Source of the DNA: JBHPGW01 sp042569785 | GTDB taxonomy: Bacteria; Planctomycetota; Phycisphaerae; Sedimentisphaerales; Anaerobacaceae | Length of the DNA stretch: 64,000 nt | Direction of reading: 5' to 3' | Assembly: GCA_042569785.1 (NCBI GenBank) | Contig: JBHPGW010000004.1 | Coordinates: 1-64,000, forward strand | Part shown: one piece after another, positions 58,998 through 64,000 of the stretch | Layout: each line of letters starts with the position of its first letter | Position numbering within the stretch: the stretch's first letter is position 1 | Translations under genes and position numbers: made by a program | The notes under the pieces: generated by a model | Databases searched by the model: none | What the model was told of the DNA's origin: nothing | Seen by the model: only the letters and a program-made list of their open reading frames with translations

Positions 58998-59071
58998 AAA
59001 TTTATATTTACATCAGAATCCCATGCATTTTATAAAATACAACCCTGCATTACAAACAAAACCCTTCAGCT
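58998..59071 (-). promoter_or_regulatory. 74-base leader repeat, copy B (before the sialidase gene)
   Basis: Matches 56452-56525 in the same orientation, with six differences visible by eye. It stands 63 bases before the sialidase start. The shared ATTTTATAAAAT palindrome is intact. Confidence 0.65.
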
Positions 59072-59198
59072 TTACAGGCCTCATACGAACCATACAACGC
59101 CTGCGCACAAATAATGCAGCAAACATCGCTTTAATAAAGCTCGAACAGGCAACTCTCCGCGCCGCAATCCATTCCTGAAAAAATAATATAGAAAACAC

Positions 59199-59228
59199 TT
59201 GACAAGCTGGAGATTATATTATAATCTC
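59199..59228 (+). promoter_or_regulatory. Promoter with overlapping 19-base palindromic operator
   Basis: TTGACA (59199-59204) with a 17-base spacer to TAATCT (59222-59227), or 15 bases to TATAAT (59220-59225). The perfect palindrome GAGATTATATTATAATCTC (59210-59228) covers the spacer and -10 box. It stands 74 bases before the FadR-type gene and points to repression by that protein. Confidence 0.75.
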
Positions 59229-59301
59229 TAAGATAAATATTGATTTAATTGCTCAAAGTCCTAAAAAATACGGATATTATCATATAATTAAGGGTGAGGT
59301 A

Positions 59302-60018
59302 ATGATTACAGAAAACGCGAATTTAACCGAGCAGACGGTTGAGCAGATCACCGAAATGATCGCTGCCAGCGGCCTTGATGCCGGAGAGACTTTTGCTACC
59401 GAAGCCCAACTCGAAAAAAGGCTCAACGTCTCAAGGCCCATAATTCGAGAAGCTGTCAGCAGGCTCCGGGCACTGGGGCTTCTGGAAAGTAAACAATGTG
59501 TTGGCCTTATTGTTTCTAAACCCGACCCTGTAGGCTTGTTTGAGCAGGCGCTCAATGGGGCGGTACTCGACCACCTCGATCTCCAGCAGTTGGCACAGTT
59601 ACGATATACGCTGGAGATAGGTTCGATAGAACTTATCGCCAGAGAAGCCTCGCAGCAGCAGCTGGACAGACTAACCGAACTTGCTGAAGAATTCGCCAAG
59701 CCAGCCACAAAGAAAACCGGCAGAACCGTCGATGACATCGAACTTGATTTTCACCAGGCCATCCTTGAAGCTACTGGAAATGAAATGCTTCGGAGAATGC
59801 ACAATATAGTTTCCGCCTACTTCGTCAGAAGTGCCCGCGAAGTCAAAGGCTGGGATACTAACACAACCGACGAAAACAGTATATGGGAGCACAGGGCGAT
59901 TGCCCAGGCTCTATCAGAAAGAAATATTGAAAGAGCGCGAGCAATACTGTCAGGACACCTGGCTCCATTGCTTTGTGAAAAAGAAAATGAAAATAAGGAG
60001 AAAAAAGATGGTAGATGA
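59302..60018 (+). CDS. FadR-type GntR transcriptional regulator
   Basis: 238 residues: an N-terminal winged helix (VSRPIIREAVSRLRALGLLE near residues 49-68) and a C-terminal FCD-type all-helical domain (near 90-235) with the usual His/Asp metal ligands. FCD regulators sense small organic acids or sugar acids and are often repressors. It overlaps the next gene by 11 bases, so regulator and DegT gene are translated together. The palindrome at 59210-59228 is its likely binding site. Confidence 0.9.
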   Translation: MITENANLTEQTVEQITEMIAASGLDAGETFATEAQLEKRLNVSRPIIREAVSRLRALGLLESKQCVGLIVSKPDPVGLFEQALNGAVLDHLDLQQLAQLRYTLEIGSIELIAREASQQQLDRLTELAEEFAKPATKKTGRTVDDIELDFHQAILEATGNEMLRRMHNIVSAYFVRSAREVKGWDTNTTDENSIWEHRAIAQALSERNIERARAILSGHLAPLLCEKENENKEKKDGR

Positions 60019-61249
60019 AAAAAAGACGATACAAATAGCAGATCCATCAGGAAGAGGGACAGCTGCAGAATTCAAAGTTTCTTACCCAGCAAGGATAATA
60101 GGTTATGGGCAGGAAGAAATTGACCTGGTAGTGGATATAATGAAAAATTCTGAGTCACAAACTCAAGGCGATTATCTCAAAAAGTTCGAGACTGATTTTG
60201 CTGAATACCTTGGGGTTAAAAACGCATTCGCTGTCACCAATTGTACCAATGCCCTGATGTTCTCTGCTGTTTTGGCAGGGCTGGGCAAAGGTGACGAAGT
60301 GATCGTTCCTGCTTATACGTTCTGCGCAACTGGTATCGCGATGGGCCATACCGGCGCTAAGATCGTATGGGCGGACATGGATACTGATTCATGGATGGTC
60401 GATCCCAAAGATGTCGAACGCAAGATCACACCTAAAACTAAGGCTATAGCAGTCGTTCATCTGCTGGGGACCCCAGTGGATATGCCGGCTATTATGGCGA
60501 TCGCAGAAAAACACAATTTGAAAGTCATCGAAGACTGCGCACAGGCTCCGGGGGCATCGATCAACTGTAAAAAGGTCGGCAGTTTTGGCGACTTCGCATG
60601 CTTTAGCTTCCACACGGCTAAGAATTTTACAACGCTTGGCGAAGGTGGGGTTTTGGTGATCAAATCCGATGAAGATGCTAAGAAGGTAAAGGGCATGCGT
60701 TTTTGTGGCGCAAGGCCTTTCCCCGAACCAAGAGATAGATTTTGGGTCCCTGCTATGAGCAGCGTTGATACCGATATCGAGGGCGTTTGGCCGTTCAATT
60801 ATTGCCTGGGAGAAGCACAATGCGCAGTTGGAAGCAGCATGCTCAAAAAGCTCGATAAGATTAATGACACTTTGATCGCCCAGGCCAACAGGATCAAAGA
60901 AGGCCTGGCTGATACGCCGGAAATTTCTTTCGCCAAGGTTTCCGAAGGCTACAAGCATATCTTCCATGCCTTTGTTATGCACTTTGACGGTTCAGCTTTC
61001 GGCAAAGATCGTAACAACCTGATGGATATTCTTGTAAATGATTTCAAGATCAAGGCGATCGTACAGTACTATCCATTGTACCGCTTCCCACTGTTCCAGA
61101 AACTCGGTGCCGGTGAGCATGATTGTCCAGTACTGAAAAGCTGGTGGGATAATTCCTTCAGTTTCCCCTGGTGGTGCGGTATGCCGGAAGAAACTCTTGA
61201 CTACATGGTCTCAAGCCTAAAAGAGGCTATCAAAAAATTAAAAGCATAA
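60008..61249 (+). CDS. DegT/DnrJ/EryC1/StrS-family aminotransferase
   Basis: 413 residues from ATG 60008, behind AAGGAG. Sugar aminotransferases of this family use PLP on a Lys; here SFHTAKNFTTLGEGG carries Lys205. VIEDCAQAPGAS (near residues 170-181) and the N-terminal NCTNALMFSAVLAGLGKGDE match. In planctomycete and other catabolic clusters such enzymes act on keto sugars, or are of unknown use. Located between the regulator and aldo/keto reductase. Confidence 0.93.
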   Translation: MVDEKKTIQIADPSGRGTAAEFKVSYPARIIGYGQEEIDLVVDIMKNSESQTQGDYLKKFETDFAEYLGVKNAFAVTNCTNALMFSAVLAGLGKGDEVIVPAYTFCATGIAMGHTGAKIVWADMDTDSWMVDPKDVERKITPKTKAIAVVHLLGTPVDMPAIMAIAEKHNLKVIEDCAQAPGASINCKKVGSFGDFACFSFHTAKNFTTLGEGGVLVIKSDEDAKKVKGMRFCGARPFPEPRDRFWVPAMSSVDTDIEGVWPFNYCLGEAQCAVGSSMLKKLDKINDTLIAQANRIKEGLADTPEISFAKVSEGYKHIFHAFVMHFDGSAFGKDRNNLMDILVNDFKIKAIVQYYPLYRFPLFQKLGAGEHDCPVLKSWWDNSFSFPWWCGMPEETLDYMVSSLKEAIKKLKA

Positions 61250-61318
61250 GCGTCGTTAATGTCGAAACTAAAATGTTGCTGTGACCGGGTGTTTAATTTC
61301 AACGCAGGGGAAAAAATT

Positions 61319-62230
61319 ATGGAGCATAGAGAAATACCAAAAACTGATTTAACCGTTTCAACGATCTGCCTTGGCACGATGACTTTCGGCACCCCCGTTG
61401 AAGAATCCGAAGCTATCAAGATCACCCAATGGGCACTCGATAATGGCGTCAATTTCATTGACACCGCAAATATGTACCAGGGTTACACACGTTCCCTTGG
61501 TTCACCCGGCGAAGTTGCCGAGAACATTCTTGGAAAAGCCTTAAAGGGCAGAAGAGACCAGGCTGTCCTGGCGACTAAGGTTGGCATGAAAGTAGGCGAT
61601 CGGCCAGAAGACGAATACACCAGCCCAGCCGCTATCAAAAAGCACCTCGATAAAAGCCTTAAACGGCTCGCTACCGATTTCATCGACATCTACTACCTCC
61701 ATCGCCCCGACCCTGATACGGCCGTAGTCGATACCATTGGTGCTCTTAACGAAGCTATCACTGCCGGCAAGATCAAACATTATGGAATCAGCAATTTCTC
61801 CGCTCAGCAAACCGTAGAGCTTATCGAAATAGCGGATGCTAACAGTCTGCCTCGCCCGGTTATCCATCAGCCGCCGTATAGCCTGCTCAACTCAGACCTC
61901 GAAAAGGACCTGCTGCCTTTATGTGAGAACCAGCAGATTGCCGTTGCACCATATCAGGTACTTCAAGGCGGCGCTTTGACGGGCAAATACCAACGCAGCC
62001 AGACCCCGCTGGCCGATTCGCGCATAAATGAAAAACCGCAGTGGATACCTGAACTTAACGATGAACTTTTTGATAAGCTCGAAGCGATTGAAGCTCAGGC
62101 CAAACAAAAGGGCAGAACGATCTTAGAACATACGTTAAAAGAGACCTTAGCCAAACCGGCGGTTACTTCATTGGTCCTCGGCGTCAAACGGATCGATCAG
62201 CTCGAAAGTTTAATTACTGCGGTTAGCTGA
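61319..62230 (+). CDS. Aldo/keto reductase
   Basis: 303 residues from ATG 61319, behind AGGGGA; the ATG at 61259 would add 20 residues with three Cys that are not typical. The catalytic tetrad is visible: Asp in FIDTANMYQG, Tyr in the same block, Lys in LATKVGMK, and His in YYLHRPDPD. NADPH-linked reduction of a sugar or ketone is expected. It fits with the DegT enzyme upstream and an alanine dehydrogenase downstream. Confidence 0.94.
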   Translation: MEHREIPKTDLTVSTICLGTMTFGTPVEESEAIKITQWALDNGVNFIDTANMYQGYTRSLGSPGEVAENILGKALKGRRDQAVLATKVGMKVGDRPEDEYTSPAAIKKHLDKSLKRLATDFIDIYYLHRPDPDTAVVDTIGALNEAITAGKIKHYGISNFSAQQTVELIEIADANSLPRPVIHQPPYSLLNSDLEKDLLPLCENQQIAVAPYQVLQGGALTGKYQRSQTPLADSRINEKPQWIPELNDELFDKLEAIEAQAKQKGRTILEHTLKETLAKPAVTSLVLGVKRIDQLESLITAVS

Positions 62231-62244
62231 AAAGGAGTTAGATA

Positions 62245-63336
62245 ATGATAATTGGTGTTCCTAAAGAGATCAAGTCCGGCGAATATCGTGTGGCTTTGCT
62301 GCCGGTCGGGGCAGAGCTTTTGGTAAGGGATGGCCATAGCGTACTTATCGAGCGTCAGGCAGGCCAGGGCAGCGGTTTCGAGGACGAGCAGTACATAAAG
62401 GCTGGCGCCGAAATTGTTGACAGTCCTCAGGAGCTTTACAGTTGCTGTGAGATGGTCGTAAAGGTCAAAGAGCCTCAGCCTAACGAGATCAAAATGTTTC
62501 ACTCTGACCAGATCGTCTTCTGCTATTTTCATTTTGCCGCATCCGCCGAGTTAACCCAGAGCTGTTTAGATGTCGGAATTTCCGCTCTTGCATACGAGAC
62601 CCTCGAAGATTCTCACGGCAGATTGCCTCTGCTTACACCAATGAGTGAAGTAGCAGGCAAAATGTCGATTCAGGAAGGTGCCAAGTATCTGGAAAGACCT
62701 TTGATGGGCCGCGGCATACTTCTTGGCGGTGTCGCAGGTGTGGCGCCTGCTAATGTTTTGATACTTGGCGGCGGTGTGGTCGGTACAAACGCAGCACAGA
62801 TGGCTGCCGGACTCGGCGCAAATGTTACTATCATGGACATCGACCTCGATCGCTTGCGTTACCTCGATGATATAATGCCAGCCAATGTCACAACAATTTA
62901 TTGTGATCCTCACGCAGTCGAACAGTACGCTGTAAAGGCGGATCTGGTAGTAGGAGCGGTACTGATCCCCGCAGGCAAGGCCCCGACTTTGATCTCAAAG
63001 TCACTGGTCGCAAAAATGAAAAAAGGAAGCGTTATCGTAGACGTCAGCGTTGACCAAGGCGGCTGCATAGAAACATGCAAACCAACCACACACCGCGAGC
63101 CGACATACCTGGTAGATGGAGTTGTACATTATTGTGTAGCAAACATCCCCGGAGCGGTAGGCAGAACCTCAAGTCAGGCGCTTTGTAATGCAACACTGCC
63201 TTATGCCCGGCAACTGGCGAGTTTAGGCGTAGACAAATTTACAGCGCAAAGCCCAGGACATCTGGTTTGCCTAAACATTAAGCAAGGCAAGATCATGCAT
63301 AAAACAGTATCAGATGTATTTGCTAATCTCACGTAA
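62245..63336 (+). CDS. ald: Alanine dehydrogenase
   Basis: 363 residues. Ald interconverts L-alanine and pyruvate plus ammonia with NAD. IGVPKEIKSGEYRVAL is the typical N-terminus; the catalytic His lies in YFHFAA (near residue 95) and Lys in VVKVKEP (near 74); the NAD fold has LGGGVVGTNAAQMAAGLGA (near 173-191). It starts 14 bases after the AKR gene and probably is in the same operon. A transhydrogenase alpha subunit is unlikely given the length and the intact His. Confidence 0.95.
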   Translation: MIIGVPKEIKSGEYRVALLPVGAELLVRDGHSVLIERQAGQGSGFEDEQYIKAGAEIVDSPQELYSCCEMVVKVKEPQPNEIKMFHSDQIVFCYFHFAASAELTQSCLDVGISALAYETLEDSHGRLPLLTPMSEVAGKMSIQEGAKYLERPLMGRGILLGGVAGVAPANVLILGGGVVGTNAAQMAAGLGANVTIMDIDLDRLRYLDDIMPANVTTIYCDPHAVEQYAVKADLVVGAVLIPAGKAPTLISKSLVAKMKKGSVIVDVSVDQGGCIETCKPTTHREPTYLVDGVVHYCVANIPGAVGRTSSQALCNATLPYARQLASLGVDKFTAQSPGHLVCLNIKQGKIMHKTVSDVFANLT

Positions 63337-63380
63337 TGCAAACCAACAGGGCCCAGAGTGGAAGCGAAGGGTAATTGATG

Positions 63381-64000
63381 TTAAGCCAAAGTTTTTTGAA
63401 AACGCTGCTTAGTCTGGCCTATCAGGTAGAAGCTGCCGGTAATACAGATCAGGTCTTCTCTGCCGACCGCGCTTTTAGCCAACTGTAACGCCTGCCCCAG
63501 GCTCGGAGCGCTCTGGCACATCTTGCCGCACATTTCCGTGTACATATCCGACAGCTCGTCAGGCATCATCGCCTTAGCCGATTTGCTGCGAGTAAAGATC
63601 ACCTTGTCGGCGCCATACTGAAGCTCATTCAGCATCCCCATAACATCCTTGTCGCTGTTACAACCGAAGATAATCACCATCGAATCGTAAGGAATATTCT
63701 GACCCGTAGCGTGTATCAACGCCTTAATGCTCGCCGCGTTATGAGCGGCATCGATCATAATTCGCGGATCTTCGCAAACTATCTCCATCCTTCCTGCAAG
63801 AAAGACATTACCAAGGCCTTCCATTGCCTTTTCATTGTCGATCTCATAACCGCTCGATTTGAGACTATCGAGCATAGCAAGAGCCAGACCGCAGTTGATC
63901 GCCTGGTGTTGACCATGAAGAGGTACACGCAAATGTTCGAATTTACTCGTATCAGTTGTCAGGCATATCCTGTTGTGAGGACCATGTTCACGAGATGTTT
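63381..64000 (-). CDS. folC: Folylpolyglutamate/dihydrofolate synthase, C-terminal part (5' partial)
   Basis: The frame is open to the right window edge (about 206 residues visible), so only the C-terminal half of FolC is seen. LHGQHQAINCGLALAMLDSL is the conserved substrate/ATP interface, and EDPRIMIDAAHNAASIKALI carries the DGAHN-like motif (DAAHN here). FolC adds glutamates to folates. It converges with ald (45 bases between stops). The P-loop end lies outside. Confidence 0.88.
   Translation of the reverse strand, partial: TSREHGPHNRICLTTDTSKFEHLRVPLHGQHQAINCGLALAMLDSLKSSGYEIDNEKAMEGLGNVFLAGRMEIVCEDPRIMIDAAHNAASIKALIHATGQNIPYDSMVIIFGCNSDKDVMGMLNELQYGADKVIFTRSKSAKAMMPDELSDMYTEMCGKMCQSAPSLGQALQLAKSAVGREDLICITGSFYLIGQTKQRFQKTLA

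Larger units (their letters stand above)
58936..59301. promoter_or_regulatory. Divergent control region of the sialidase and regulator genes
   Basis: 366 bases without a gene. It holds the leader repeat copy B (58998-59071), the promoter of the FadR-type gene (59199-59227) and its palindrome (59210-59228). A GC-richer stretch at 59080-59165 has no feature I can support. Confidence 0.6.

Noticed and set aside
1..64000. CRISPR array, prophage, integrase or complete insertion sequence
   Set aside because: No regularly spaced direct repeats of CRISPR size, no phage structural genes and no transposase or integrase frame was seen; the repeats found are short and non-coding.

Overview
The window looks like chromosomal DNA of a planctomycete, most probably class Phycisphaerae (inference from gene content; no rRNA gene is present to prove it). 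Pointers are a SpoVG with a zinc ribbon spliced into it, a secreted subtilase with dockerin-like calcium loops and a LamG domain, a sialidase/CARDB catabolic cluster, an ExbB/ExbD/von Willebrand A envelope cluster, and a MurE with the DNPR motif typical of meso-diaminopimelate addition. About 60 protein genes and one tRNA are supported; most are housekeeping and closely packed, often with ATGA start/stop overlaps.

Layout. 1-16 kb (+ strand): HIT hydrolase, dGTPase, PgpA, a large kinase-like membrane protein, purA, uppS, cdsA, then a phoH-pgpH-ybeY-corC-recO block (RNA maturation, membrane nucleotide signalling, repair) and a beta-CASP RNase. 16.2-21.2 kb: two identical 158-bp MITE-like elements in direct orientation bracket a GntR-regulated ABC exporter cassette, a zinc-ribbon membrane protein, a TPR lipoprotein and a FlgM-like gene. 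21.3-28.2 kb: spoVG-ispE (minus), a VTT membrane protein, AMMECR1, a HExxH lipoprotein, maf, the subtilase and tRNA-Leu(CAA). 28.3-37.7 kb: a WYL regulator, an intergenic region with two DnaA-box-like sites, an SDR, recJ, a transglutaminase, and murE-murF-mraY. 37.7-39.5 kb is repeat-rich and gene-poor, with one DUF2971 gene. 39.5-42.3 kb (minus): receiver-like gene, groES, groEL and a small membrane protein. 42.5-48.3 kb (+): a P-loop/deoxyribosyltransferase-like fusion, deoC, pabB, pabC, nif3-like and scpB. 48.3-53.5 kb (minus): ExbD, ExbB, TonB-anchored VWA protein, LysM-L,D-transpeptidase, 5-formyl-THF cyclo-ligase and rarA. 53.7-63.3 kb: a polysaccharide-catabolism-like region (tandem Cys-rich DUF1284-like protein, CARDB protein, BNR sialidase on minus; FadR-type regulator, DegT aminotransferase, aldo/keto reductase, alanine dehydrogenase on plus). 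The window ends inside folC.

The intergenic DNA is unusually rich in repeat families: GGGGCTAA-tailed palindromes, a 65-bp dispersed repeat, the MITE, a REP-like element, CCCGAT hairpins, and a 74-bp duplicated leader in front of the sialidase and CARDB genes. Regulatory sites that can be read directly include a YtrA-style operator, a perfect 19-bp palindrome over the promoter of the FadR-type gene, a canonical sigma-54 motif before the receiver-groESL operon, and a sigma-28-like promoter before the FlgM-like gene. No CRISPR array, prophage or full-length transposase gene was seen.
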